From SABI01 sp028532915 (GTDB lineage: Bacteria > Spirochaetota > Spirochaetia > Sphaerochaetales > Sphaerochaetaceae), in the NCBI GenBank assembly GCA_963677225.1, contig OY781923.1, positions 1,488,001 through 1,552,000 on the forward strand: 64,000 bases of DNA, written 5' to 3'. Each line of letters starts with the position of its first letter. Positions within the stretch are counted from its first letter, which is position 1. Below are positions 39,000-47,128 of this stretch, in pieces. The notes below the pieces were generated by a model. It saw nothing but the letters and a program-made list of their open reading frames with translations, ran no database searches and was not told the origin of the DNA. A program made the translations under genes and the position numbers.

Positions 39000-40167
39000 G
39001 AATTTCCTTCCATACCGGCAAGAGAACGCCACTCTCTTTCAGCAGCAGTTTGGCAGATCGAAGCAGATAGCTCATTCTCTGCTGCTGCACGGAAGCCGTT
39101 TCACCGGCAGGATGTCTTTCGCACTTGAGATCGCGCGGATACTGTCGTGCAGGCATGACGGAAAGGAAGACTGTATTTGTCCGTCATGCAAAGAATTCAA
39201 CTTCCTCACGATGTCCAACGTGGTGATCCTTTCCCATCGTGATCACAATCTCAGGATATCGGCGGCATTCGATCTGTTCGAAAAGCTGGAGACTGAAATG
39301 TCCAGAAGAATACTGATCCGTCAAATAAGGATCATGTTGATGGCTTATCATGTGTCGTTTGCAGAGCAGTCAGATTCGAAAAAAAGTGCACAGTTTTCGA
39401 AGGCCTCCGATGTAGATATGCTGTTGAGAGATTTTCAGGATACCGAGATTCAGGATTCACTCAAACTTGCAAAAGAGCTGAAAAAGAACGTGAATTCACT
39501 GATTCAGGGAAATAGCGGGAATATCACGATAGACCAGATCAGGCAGGTTGCGAAATGGACGAGCAAGACTTCTTTCGACAGGACATCGCGATTCATCATT
39601 CTCGAGAATATCGAATCGGCTGCCGTCGGTGCGAACAACAGTCTTCTGAAGATGCTCGAAGAGCCTGCACCGGGGACATACATCATCCTCATAAGTGAAC
39701 ATCCGAACAGACTTCTGCCTACTATCCGCTCGAGAGTCCAGAGCCATCATATCGTCCCGTTGACAGTCGATGAACGAAAAAGAGTATTTGAAAACTTTTT
39801 TTTCGCAGATTATCATCATTACGACTCGATCGAACAGTTCGTCCTTTTCAAAGCCGGGCTCCCTTTAGAGCAGATTGAAAAGGCCTCACGTGATTATATC
39901 GGTTCGATCATCTCGAAAAATGCCCTTAATTCGCGTCAGCTGGGAGATATCTGTACTTTGGTTGACGAGAAAAATCATCTGGACTACTTTATATCCATGG
40001 TCGACAAAAACCTTTCGTCGCATCTGAATAAAGGAAATGTTACAGTAAATGATGTTATCAGGATTCAAACAGGCATGAACGAGACATTTCAGAAGGGAGA
40101 GTTGTTCAATCAGCAGCGGAAAGTGCTGGTCGAGATGCTCTATTACAGGTTATTGGAAGAACTATGA
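38992..40167 (+). CDS. DNA polymerase III delta-prime-like clamp-loader subunit
   Basis: The 391-residue protein belongs to the AAA+ clamp-loader family. It has AHSLLLHGSRFTGRMSFA in the P-loop position (no lysine, as in delta-prime subunits that do not bind ATP), and a Cys4 zinc cluster CRHDGKEDCICPSC near 49-64. The sensor region NSLLKMLEEPAPGTYIILIS follows, and the SRC-like motif is present as TIRSRVQSH. An insertion of about 70 residues between the zinc cluster and the sensor makes it longer than usual delta-prime. It lies between cvpA and the histidine kinase, overlapping both by a few bases. Confidence 0.85.
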   Translation: MFENFLPYRQENATLFQQQFGRSKQIAHSLLLHGSRFTGRMSFALEIARILSCRHDGKEDCICPSCKEFNFLTMSNVVILSHRDHNLRISAAFDLFEKLETEMSRRILIRQIRIMLMAYHVSFAEQSDSKKSAQFSKASDVDMLLRDFQDTEIQDSLKLAKELKKNVNSLIQGNSGNITIDQIRQVAKWTSKTSFDRTSRFIILENIESAAVGANNSLLKMLEEPAPGTYIILISEHPNRLLPTIRSRVQSHHIVPLTVDERKRVFENFFFADYHHYDSIEQFVLFKAGLPLEQIEKASRDYIGSIISKNALNSRQLGDICTLVDEKNHLDYFISMVDKNLSSHLNKGNVTVNDVIRIQTGMNETFQKGELFNQQRKVLVEMLYYRLLEEL

Positions 40168-41357
40168 ACAATTTTATTCGACGTGCATTCGACAAGATCG
40201 AAAAACTGAGTACCGATGAGATCAAGACTCTCGTCCGCTATCAGGCAAGTGAGAACGAACTTCTCGGCGCCGTGCTGCAGACGATCAATACGGGTATTGT
40301 GGTAATCAACGCGAACGCCCGGGTTCTCACATGCAATGATGCAGCAAAAAGAATGATCCCTCTCAGAAGGAACCTTGTAGAAGGGGCAAGCCTCAAATTC
40401 ATTCTCAAGGATACCGATGTCGCTCAGTTCATGCTTGACAGTATAACTCTCAGCGACCGTCAGAAAAAAAGGGAGCAGGATTTCTATTTCCAGCGGGGAG
40501 ATGAGGTCATGACCTTGTCCATACAGTCGGTGGTGTATCAGAGTTCTTTCGAACCGTTGATGACCTATGACACTGGATCCCGCATACTGTTCATCATCAA
40601 TGACGTTTCGGAGGAGAGGAGCAAAGAAGCCCGTCTGCAGCGTTCCGAATCTCTTGCTTCGCTAACGACCGTCGCAGCGGGAGTCGCCCATGAGATCAAA
40701 AATCCTCTCGCTTCCATCGGGATCCATCTGCAGCTGCTGAGAAAGGCATTCGAACGAAAGACTCAGCTTACTCTGGAAGATTCAAGACGCTATCTTGATG
40801 TCATAGATGAGGAAATTGAACGTCTCAATTCCATAGTCGTCGATTTCCTTTTCGCGGTAAGACCTATGAACGTATGTCTCCGCTATGAACAGCTCAACTC
40901 CATCGTGGAGGATGTATGTTCATTCGTAAACTATGAACTAGGCGAACATCAGATCAGTTTGAAACTTGATCTTGAAGACTACCTGCCGAAACTCCGCATT
41001 GATGAGAACCTGATAAAACAGGTCCTTCTCAATATCATCAAGAATGCGATCCATGCGATGGATGACCTCGGCGGAGTCCTCACGGTAAAGACACGCAATA
41101 GGGGGGACACGATTGCCCTCATGATCACAGATACAGGATGCGGAATGGACGATGCGACCCGGTCGAAGATCTTCGAACCCTATTTCACTACGAAAGAAAG
41201 CGGGAGCGGTTTGGGGCTTACGATGGTATTCAAGGTCATAAAGGAACATGGTGGAGAGATCAACGTCACAAGTTCTGTGGGTAAGGGAACAACCTTTACC
41301 ATCGTCCTTCCTGTACCTACAAGTCAGCGCCTTGCTATTGAGGCAAAGGAAGAGTAA
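40164..41357 (+). CDS. Sensor histidine kinase, NtrB/AtoS type with PAS domain
   Basis: The 397-residue protein has no membrane segment, so it senses a cytoplasmic signal. A PAS-like domain spans about 30-150, followed by a HisKA domain with phospho-acceptor His176 in GVAHEIKNPLASIG. An ATPase domain with NIIKNAIHAMD, DTGCGMD, EPYFTTKESGSGLGLTMV (N, G1 and G2 boxes) completes it. It overlaps the NtrC-type response regulator gene by one base and surely pairs with it. Signal and targets are unknown. Confidence 0.92.
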   Translation: MNNFIRRAFDKIEKLSTDEIKTLVRYQASENELLGAVLQTINTGIVVINANARVLTCNDAAKRMIPLRRNLVEGASLKFILKDTDVAQFMLDSITLSDRQKKREQDFYFQRGDEVMTLSIQSVVYQSSFEPLMTYDTGSRILFIINDVSEERSKEARLQRSESLASLTTVAAGVAHEIKNPLASIGIHLQLLRKAFERKTQLTLEDSRRYLDVIDEEIERLNSIVVDFLFAVRPMNVCLRYEQLNSIVEDVCSFVNYELGEHQISLKLDLEDYLPKLRIDENLIKQVLLNIIKNAIHAMDDLGGVLTVKTRNRGDTIALMITDTGCGMDDATRSKIFEPYFTTKESGSGLGLTMVFKVIKEHGGEINVTSSVGKGTTFTIVLPVPTSQRLAIEAKEE

Positions 41358-42718
41358 TGCAGAGAACTATCCTGGTTGCAGACGATGAGAAGAATATCAG
41401 GCTCGGATTGCAGATAGCCCTGGAAGATGAAGGGTTCAAGGTCCTGCTCGCCTCCGACGGACAATCAGCCTGGCAGGTGATCACTACCGAGAATGTCGAT
41501 ATGCTGATAACGGACCTGAAGATGCCGAAGATGGACGGGAATCAGCTCCTGAAAAAGATTTCGAGCAGCTACCCTACGATGCCTGTTGTGATTTTGACCG
41601 GACACGGAACGATCGAATCGGCAGTCGAGGCAATGAGAAACGGAGCTGTTGATTTCATGACCAAACCGCTCAACCTCGACCGTCTGTTCATGCTCATCAA
41701 ACGTGCGTTCAGCCATCTTGATCTTTACGACCAGAACGCCCAGCTGAAAAAAGAACTCGAACAGCTGAAGAAACAGAGCAGCTACGACAAGATAATCGGC
41801 AGAAGCGAACCGATGGTGAAACTGATGGATACAGTCCATCAGGTTGCAGACGCTCAGGCAAGTGTTCTTATTACCGGAGAGAGCGGAGTAGGTAAGGAAC
41901 TGATCGGGGATGCACTTCATCAGCTTTCAAGCCGCTCCAACCACCCATTCATCAAGGTGAGCTGTGCGAGTTTCGCGGAGACCCTTTTGGAAGATGAATT
42001 GTTCGGGCATGAAAAAGGGGCCTTCAGCGGTGCCGTGAGCGCACGAAAAGGCCGGTTCGAGCTTGCGGACAAGGGAACGCTCTTTCTTGATGAGATCGGG
42101 GAGATATCACCTTCAACACAGGTAAAACTGCTGAGAGTCCTGCAGGAGAGGCAGTTCGAACGCCTCGGGGGAGAAAAAACGATCACCGTTGATGTCAGGC
42201 TTGTCGCGGCTACGAACCGCGATCTGGCAAAAGAGGTGAGTGAGGGAAGATTCAGAGAAGATCTTTATTACAGGCTCAATGTCATCCATCTCACCGTTCC
42301 TCCGCTCAGAGAACGCAAAGAGGATATTCCTCTGTTGATGAGCCATTTTCTGCAGATGTATACCGAACGGAACAACCGGAAGATCGAAGGGTTCTCGAAC
42401 AGAGCCAAAGCCGCTATGTTGAATTACGGATGGCCGGGTAATATCAGGGAGCTTGGAAACTGTGTTGAAAGTGCCGTCGTTCTCACGTCGGGTGATATCA
42501 TAGATCTCGAGGACCTTCCTCTTGTCGTGAGAAACGTCAGCAGCAGCGAACGGGTAGTCATACCGGTCGGAACAACGATGGCCAAGGCCGAGAAGGCTCT
42601 CATTCTGGCTACACTGGCAAGCAATAAGGGAAACAAGAGCAGAACTGCCGATATGTTACAGATAGCAAGGAAGACTCTGCACAGAAAACTACAGGAATAT
42701 TCAATTGAGATCGACTGA
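41357..42718 (+). CDS. NtrC-family sigma54-dependent response regulator
   Basis: The 453-residue protein has a receiver domain (about 1-120) with Asp53 in ITDLKMPKMDG. A sigma54 AAA+ domain follows, with Walker A GESGVGKE near 174 and the sigma54-contacting loop GAFSGA at 221-226 (a Ser-for-Thr variant of GAFTGA). Walker B is GTLFLDEIGE. A Fis-type helix-turn-helix is at the C-terminus (NKSRTADMLQIARKTLHRKL, cited in part). It activates sigma54 promoters when phosphorylated by the kinase upstream. It is a candidate activator for the -24/-12 promoter at 45981, but that link is inference. Confidence 0.93.
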   Translation: MQRTILVADDEKNIRLGLQIALEDEGFKVLLASDGQSAWQVITTENVDMLITDLKMPKMDGNQLLKKISSSYPTMPVVILTGHGTIESAVEAMRNGAVDFMTKPLNLDRLFMLIKRAFSHLDLYDQNAQLKKELEQLKKQSSYDKIIGRSEPMVKLMDTVHQVADAQASVLITGESGVGKELIGDALHQLSSRSNHPFIKVSCASFAETLLEDELFGHEKGAFSGAVSARKGRFELADKGTLFLDEIGEISPSTQVKLLRVLQERQFERLGGEKTITVDVRLVAATNRDLAKEVSEGRFREDLYYRLNVIHLTVPPLRERKEDIPLLMSHFLQMYTERNNRKIEGFSNRAKAAMLNYGWPGNIRELGNCVESAVVLTSGDIIDLEDLPLVVRNVSSSERVVIPVGTTMAKAEKALILATLASNKGNKSRTADMLQIARKTLHRKLQEYSIEID

Positions 42719-44789
42719 CATATATGACATCTTCGATGTTGACGGGACCTTATCGAGAGGATTTGAAAACTATGAATTCAGAGAGGGACAGCTCGAGATG
42801 GCCCTCAAAGTGTGCTCGGCGTACACAGATGATGCCATAGCCGCTCTGGAAGCGGGAACAGGAATAGGTAAATCGTTCGCCTATCTCGTGCCGGCCATAC
42901 TGTGGTCTGACGAGCATGAAGATGAAAAGACCGTTGTGGCGACCAGTACGATAAACCTCCAGCGTCAGCTCTATGATAAGGATATCGTTCAGCTGTGCCG
43001 GCTGTTGAACAAAGAGGTGAAAGTGGCACTGCTGATGGGCCGCGGCAACTATCTGTGCCTCCATCGTCTGCAGCAGCATGCTTCCAAATATCCTCTGTTG
43101 GCACAGGACCCTTCCTCGGCAGTATCTTCGCTGCTCGAATTCAGCCGGACGACCTCTAGCGGATTGAGGACGGAAGCGCCCTCATTCATACCTTTTTCTC
43201 TGTGGAGTGAGGTGTGCAGTGACAGCGATACCTGTCTCGGCTACCGCTGCTCCTATAACAATGACTGTTTCTATTTTGCATCGAAGAAAAAGGCGGCGAA
43301 GGCTTCGATTATCATCACGAACCATCATCTGCTGTTCACAGATGCCCAATCGAGACTTCTTGAAGATATTCCCTACAACATGCCTTCGGTTCTTCCCCAG
43401 TTTCAGAAACTCGTGATAGATGAGGCCCATAATATCGAGAAGAATGCAACAGATTACTTTACTTCGACCTATTCCGGTTCTGCCGTCAACAAGAGTCTGG
43501 ACCGTCTGACTTCGAGAGTCAGCAAAACCCATCATATGGTCGATACCCTCGTGAATGTGATTCCTCCCCGGTTCGCTTCGTTTGATTTCGCGCCGCTCTT
43601 TGCTTCTGTTGTCGAACATGCAGGTAATCTGGAAACGTATTTGGTCGATTTTTTCAGAAAGATCCGGGTTCAGAAACTACTTGTCTACGTTTCAATGAAA
43701 GAGCAGTTCGAGACCGCTGTCAGGCTTGCATTCCAGGTCGCCGATGCACTCGATGCTCTCCTATCTGATCTGAAGAAGGTCGTTTCCTATTCAGGTTTTC
43801 CCGAAGAGTATGAGTTTTATCAGAAGGAAGTATTCAGTCATATCGGACGGCTTTCGTATCAGAGGGATGTGCTGAGACAGTTCTTTTCCTTCGAAGAAGG
43901 ACGAATCGATGTCTACTGGATGGAAATGTTCGAACAGAAAGGGGTTCAAATCCATATCTCTCCTCTGAGTGTCGCCGAAAAACTGCGCAGCTCGATATTC
44001 AGCGGTCTCGACACCGTTGTCTGCACGAGTGCGACTCTTGATCTGCATGATGATTTTTCCTACTGGGGGGCGAGGGTCGGGCTGCCTGCAGATAACGATA
44101 GAGCCTATATCAAGAATTCATTTGATTCACCCTTCGACTACAAGCGGTCTCTGCTGTTTCTCAATGCATACGATGCACCGCTGTTCACCGAAAAAGAGAG
44201 CGAACAGTACTATGAATACTGTACGAAAGCCGTAGAGGATGCGGTGCTGGCGAGTCAGGGAGGGGCTCTGATACTTTTTACGAGCTACAAGATGCTCAAG
44301 AAGGTAAGCCTCAGCTGTGAAAAGCGTTTCGCCGAGGCCGGGATTCATGTCCTCAATCAGGGGGAAATGGAACGTTCCAAGCTGCTCAAGAATTTCATTG
44401 AAGACGAAAACAGCGTACTGTTCGCGACAGATTCGTTCTGGGAAGGGATAGATGCACCCGGCAATACCCTCCGGCTGGTGATCATTGTCAAGCTCCCGTT
44501 CAGGGTCCCCAACGAACCAGTTTTCCAAGCCAGATCTGAATATCTGGATTCGATAGGGAAGAGCGGGTTCTTCCATCTTTCACTGCCTGAAGCGACGATG
44601 AAACTGAAACAGGGTTTCGGACGGCTGCTGCGCCATACGGGAGACCGCGGTATAGTATTGATTCTCGACAGCCGGATCGTGAACAAAAGTTACGGTCAGT
44701 GGATGGTTCATGCTCTTCCTGAATCTTTCAGGGTAGAGACTTCCATCGGGATGATCCAGGAAAAGGTCGAGATGTTTCTCTATACATAA
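42705..44789 (+). CDS. DinG/XPD-like iron-sulfur helicase
   Basis: The 694-residue superfamily 2 helicase has Walker A EAGTGIGKSFAYLVP near 48. Four cysteines (VCSDSDTCLGYRCSYNNDC) are spaced to hold a 4Fe-4S cluster near 170-188. The DEAH box is VIDEAHNIEKNA near 240. C-terminal motifs are DSFWEGIDAPG and QGFGRLLRHTGDRG. DinG and related proteins unwind DNA or R-loops during repair. TTG 42705 is the only reasonable start in frame and overlaps the response-regulator gene by 14 bases. It ends the murG operon. Confidence 0.9.
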   Translation: MRSTDIYDIFDVDGTLSRGFENYEFREGQLEMALKVCSAYTDDAIAALEAGTGIGKSFAYLVPAILWSDEHEDEKTVVATSTINLQRQLYDKDIVQLCRLLNKEVKVALLMGRGNYLCLHRLQQHASKYPLLAQDPSSAVSSLLEFSRTTSSGLRTEAPSFIPFSLWSEVCSDSDTCLGYRCSYNNDCFYFASKKKAAKASIIITNHHLLFTDAQSRLLEDIPYNMPSVLPQFQKLVIDEAHNIEKNATDYFTSTYSGSAVNKSLDRLTSRVSKTHHMVDTLVNVIPPRFASFDFAPLFASVVEHAGNLETYLVDFFRKIRVQKLLVYVSMKEQFETAVRLAFQVADALDALLSDLKKVVSYSGFPEEYEFYQKEVFSHIGRLSYQRDVLRQFFSFEEGRIDVYWMEMFEQKGVQIHISPLSVAEKLRSSIFSGLDTVVCTSATLDLHDDFSYWGARVGLPADNDRAYIKNSFDSPFDYKRSLLFLNAYDAPLFTEKESEQYYEYCTKAVEDAVLASQGGALILFTSYKMLKKVSLSCEKRFAEAGIHVLNQGEMERSKLLKNFIEDENSVLFATDSFWEGIDAPGNTLRLVIIVKLPFRVPNEPVFQARSEYLDSIGKSGFFHLSLPEATMKLKQGFGRLLRHTGDRGIVLILDSRIVNKSYGQWMVHALPESFRVETSIGMIQEKVEMFLYT

Positions 44790-44793
44790 AAAG

Positions 44794-44818
44794 AGGGCCC
44801 TCAATTCATGAGGACCCT
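44794..44818 (-). terminator. Intrinsic terminator of groES
   Basis: On the minus strand AGGGTCCTC and GAGGGCCCT pair with one mismatch across a 7-base loop and run into CTTTTT. It lies in the gap between the convergent dinG-like and groES genes. Confidence 0.75.
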
Positions 44819-44837
44819 GCCGATGCCGTTACGGCAA

Positions 44838-45101
44838 TTAGTCAATGATTGCTAAGATATCAGACATATGAAGGATGAGGAACTCTTCACCGTTAGCTTT
44901 TACACTCGTTCCTGCATACTTGTCATACATGACTTTATCACCTTTCTTGACGGTGATAGATTCGTCACTTCCAATTTCCAACACTTCAGCTGTCTGAGTC
45001 TTCTCTTGAGCTGTCTGCGGAATGAAAATCCCTCCAGCAGTTTTCTCCTGAATTTCTTCCATCTTGACAAGTACTCTGTCTCCCATCGGTTTGATATTCA
45101 T
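44838..45101 (-). CDS. groES: Co-chaperonin GroES
   Basis: GroES caps the GroEL folding chamber. The 87-residue protein has the family start NIKPMGDRVLVKM, the mobile loop region TAGGIFIPQTAQEKTQ near 21-36, and KKGDKVMYDKYAGT near 52. Length is normal. No groEL follows: the gene ends at its own terminator, so groEL must lie elsewhere. AGGAGG precedes the ATG. No CIRCE element is visible upstream, so control differs from the common HrcA type. Confidence 0.96.
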   Translation of the reverse strand: MNIKPMGDRVLVKMEEIQEKTAGGIFIPQTAQEKTQTAEVLEIGSDESITVKKGDKVMYDKYAGTSVKANGEEFLILHMSDILAIID

Positions 45102-45167
45102 TGTTTCCTCCTGTGATATCTAAAATATTCACATTTTGTGTATTGTAGTGGCGTAAAATCCTCATTT

Positions 45168-45196
45168 AATATACGCACAAAAAAACATGGGGTCAA
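45168..45196 (-). promoter_or_regulatory. Promoter of groES
   Basis: On the minus strand TTGACC (45196-45191), a 17-base spacer and TATATT (45173-45168) form a good sigma70 promoter about 65 bases before the ATG. No GAGTGCTAA-type CIRCE repeat is present between promoter and gene. Confidence 0.7.
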
Positions 45197-45295
45197 GCAA
45201 TGAGGACAAAAGAGTATTCCTTTTGAAAAATAATTCTATCTCTTTTCGATAAGGAAAAGAATATGTATATTACATGTAGCTAAGGAGAAGAACAG

Positions 45296-45790
45296 GTGAT
45301 CAAGGGTAGCGAACAATACTACAAACAGGCATTACATATCTGCAAAATAAACCTTTCGAATCAGGACGGGTCCGACGTTTTCGAAACTGCCGCATGTTTT
45401 TTTCAGATGGGAACCCTTCTGAGTGAACTTGGAGAGGTAGCCGGTGCGATCAGATGCTTCAACGATGCCTTCCTTCTCAGAGGTTCTTCATCCCGTATTC
45501 CTTCGACTCTGCAGTTCAGGGAGTTCCATGATGTTCAGATGGCCTCCTATATATTGGGAAAGAAAAACAAATCTATCAGGACATATGCCGAGGGGGACAT
45601 GGTTCACGATCTAATAAAAGGTCGATGGCTCGAGCTTCTTGATGAGCTTACCGAATCGCAGTTTCCCTTCGTCTGCGAAGATCTGCGGGCATGGTTCAAG
45701 ACAGTGCGAATCGACTTTCCCTACTCGATCAAGGAGATGATCAGCCTTTCAGACCTGGAAGATGCCCCACATATCCGGTCGAATACCTGA
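45296..45790 (+). CDS. Unknown protein with one TPR-like repeat
   Basis: I do not recognise this 164-residue protein. Residues about 25-62 fit one tetratricopeptide-like helical pair (ETAACFFQMGTLLSELGE followed by AIRCFNDAFLL). The rest is mixed helical with no membrane segment. It starts with GTG at 45296, eight bases after AAGGAG (45282-45287). It is divergent from groES and lies just upstream of the sigma54-type promoter of the sigma factor gene. A protein-protein contact role is a guess from the TPR. Confidence 0.65.
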   Translation: MIKGSEQYYKQALHICKINLSNQDGSDVFETAACFFQMGTLLSELGEVAGAIRCFNDAFLLRGSSSRIPSTLQFREFHDVQMASYILGKKNKSIRTYAEGDMVHDLIKGRWLELLDELTESQFPFVCEDLRAWFKTVRIDFPYSIKEMISLSDLEDAPHIRSNT

Positions 45791-45797
45791 CAATTGA

Positions 45798-45851
45798 GTC
45801 AAAATAACCCAGAATAGGGTGAAAAATACTGCGCTGTGTCAAAATTACCCA
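45798..45851 (+). repeat. Direct repeat upstream of the sigma54 promoter (possible enhancer sites)
   Basis: GTCAAAATAACCCA (45798-45811) recurs as GTCAAAATTACCCA (45838-45851), 13 of 14 bases the same, 40 bases apart. A small inverted ACCC/GGGT pair follows the first copy. The copies lie about 130-185 bases upstream of the -24 element at 45981, the distance expected for an activator-binding enhancer of a sigma54 promoter. No protein can be named as the binder. Confidence 0.5.
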
Positions 45852-45872
45852 TAAAAATAGCTGTTTTTGCCT

Positions 45873-45893
45873 GGTGTGGCGTTTTTTCACACC
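45873..45893 (+). other. Short hairpin in the gap before the sigma factor gene
   Basis: GGTGTG (45873-45878) and CACACC (45888-45893) enclose a T-rich loop. No long T-tract follows (only TTTCTCT), so it could be a weak terminator for the upstream TPR-like gene or an operator half-site pair. The rest of the 233-base gap holds the direct repeat and the sigma54 promoter. Confidence 0.35.
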
Positions 45894-45980
45894 TTTCTCT
45901 CGAGACTCTATCATACAGTAAAAAAAATAAAGATATGTAATATAGTGAATTAATAAATATTATTGCACGTATCTATATTG

Positions 45981-45997
45981 TTGGCACGCTATATGCA
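45981..45997 (+). promoter_or_regulatory. Sigma54 (-24/-12) promoter of the sigma factor gene
   Basis: TTGGCACG (45981-45988) followed at exact spacing by ATGCA (45993-45997) matches the sigma54 consensus TGGCACG-N4-TTGCW in all but one base. The invariant GG (45983-45984) and GC (45995-45996) are in register. A transcript would start near 46008, just before AAGGAG and the ATG at 46024. No sigma70 promoter of similar quality is seen there. Confidence 0.8.
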
Positions 45998-46023
45998 AAC
46001 TTCTTTTTCAAGAAGGAGTTGCT

Positions 46024-46893
46024 ATGAACCAGAAATCAAAAGTAATTAACCAGAATGTTCAGTTTGAAGATGAAAACATCCTTTCCATGTACCTTAAAGA
46101 GATTAACAGAATTCCCCTGCTTACAAGAGAAGAAGAAAATGAATTAGCAAAGAAAGCGGCTCAGGGAGACCAGGCTGCCCGCAACAAGATGGTTGAGAGC
46201 AATCTACGGTTTGTCGTCAATGTTGCAAAAAAATATCAGAACCAGGGTCTGCCGTTGATCGATCTGATCAATGAAGGGAATATCGGCCTTATGAACGCAA
46301 TAGAGAAATATGATGTAGAAAGAGGGTACCATTTCATCAGCTACGCTGTATGGTGGATCCGCCAGGCGATATTGAAAGCCATCTGCGAGAAATCGAGAAC
46401 AGTGCGTCTTCCGCTCAACCGTGCTAATGAGCTGCTTCAGATACAGAAGATGCAGAGGGAACTGCTTCATGAGAATGGGGAAGATCCCACAGCCGAAGAG
46501 ATCAGCAAAGAGCTGGGAATGAATGCGCAGCTTGTGGATGACCTCCTTTCTATAAGCAGAGAGATGGTGTCCCTTGATGCTCCGGTATTCGGAGATCCTG
46601 CAAACTCGACTGTAGGTGATTTTGTCGAAGACAACTATTCGAGTGCCGAAGATATTCTGATGAACAAATCTCTGAAGGATGATATCAACGATGCTCTGTC
46701 TGTACTCAGCGAAAAAGAGCGTGATATCGTCGAGATGAGATTCGGCCTGAACGGTGCAATTCCGATGTCGCTCAAAGAGATCGGCGAACTGTACAATCTC
46801 ACCAAAGAAAGAATCCGCCAGATCGAAAAGAAGGCCATCGAACGAATGAGGCAACCGGCGCGCACTCAGGCGCTTAAATCATATACTGCATGA
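46024..46893 (+). CDS. Sigma70-family RNA polymerase sigma factor (RpoD/RpoS-like, group 2)
   Basis: The 289-residue protein has region 1.2 (ILSMYLKEINRIPLLTREEE near 20-40). Region 2 includes VESNLRFVVNVAKKY and DLINEGNIGLMNAIEKYD, with the -10 reading helix YAVWWIRQAI. Region 3 follows, and region 4.2 carries the helix-turn-helix MSLKEIGELYNLTKERIRQIE. The long N-terminal region 1.1 of the housekeeping sigma is absent, so this is a group 2 factor like RpoS. AGAAGGAG precedes the ATG. Its promoter is of the sigma54 type, so it probably works downstream of RpoN, as Borrelia RpoS does. A terminator follows directly, so it is monocistronic. Confidence 0.92.
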   Translation: MNQKSKVINQNVQFEDENILSMYLKEINRIPLLTREEENELAKKAAQGDQAARNKMVESNLRFVVNVAKKYQNQGLPLIDLINEGNIGLMNAIEKYDVERGYHFISYAVWWIRQAILKAICEKSRTVRLPLNRANELLQIQKMQRELLHENGEDPTAEEISKELGMNAQLVDDLLSISREMVSLDAPVFGDPANSTVGDFVEDNYSSAEDILMNKSLKDDINDALSVLSEKERDIVEMRFGLNGAIPMSLKEIGELYNLTKERIRQIEKKAIERMRQPARTQALKSYTA

Positions 46894-46904
46894 TTCATGC
46901 ATTT

Positions 46905-46934
46905 AATCCTCCCGAAACGGGGGGATTATTTTTT
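46905..46934 (+). terminator. Intrinsic terminator of the sigma factor gene
   Basis: AATCCTCCCG (46905-46914) pairs with CGGGGGGATT (46918-46927) through one G-T pair, and T residues follow. It lies 12 bases after the stop codon. Confidence 0.85.
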
Positions 46935-46956
46935 GTTTTCGTGGTTTTTCAACGGT

Positions 46957-47023
46957 ATTACGGAATCATAGAGTAAAGATATATCGATAAAAAAATAGAT
47001 ATAAATTTTAGGAAATCCGTAAT
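46957..47023 (+). repeat. Inverted repeat ATTACGGA/TCCGTAAT before ppdK
   Basis: ATTACGGA (46957-46964) and TCCGTAAT (47016-47023) are perfect inverse copies, 51 bases apart around AT-rich DNA, ending about 30 bases upstream of the ppdK -35 element. They could be half-sites for a regulator that loops DNA, or chance. The rest of the 235-base gap holds the terminator of the sigma factor gene and the ppdK promoter. Confidence 0.35.
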
Positions 47024-47053
47024 TTTTGAATAGAAATGCGAGGAGTGTATTCG

Positions 47054-47082
47054 TTGACAGCACATGATTTTTCAACTACACT
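47054..47082 (+). promoter_or_regulatory. Promoter of ppdK
   Basis: TTGACA (47054-47059), a 17-base spacer and TACACT (47077-47082) make a strong sigma70 promoter about 47 bases before the start codon. Confidence 0.75.
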
Positions 47083-47128
47083 CACTATTGAAATTATTAG
47101 AAAGAACAATATTTAGGGGGATGCATCA

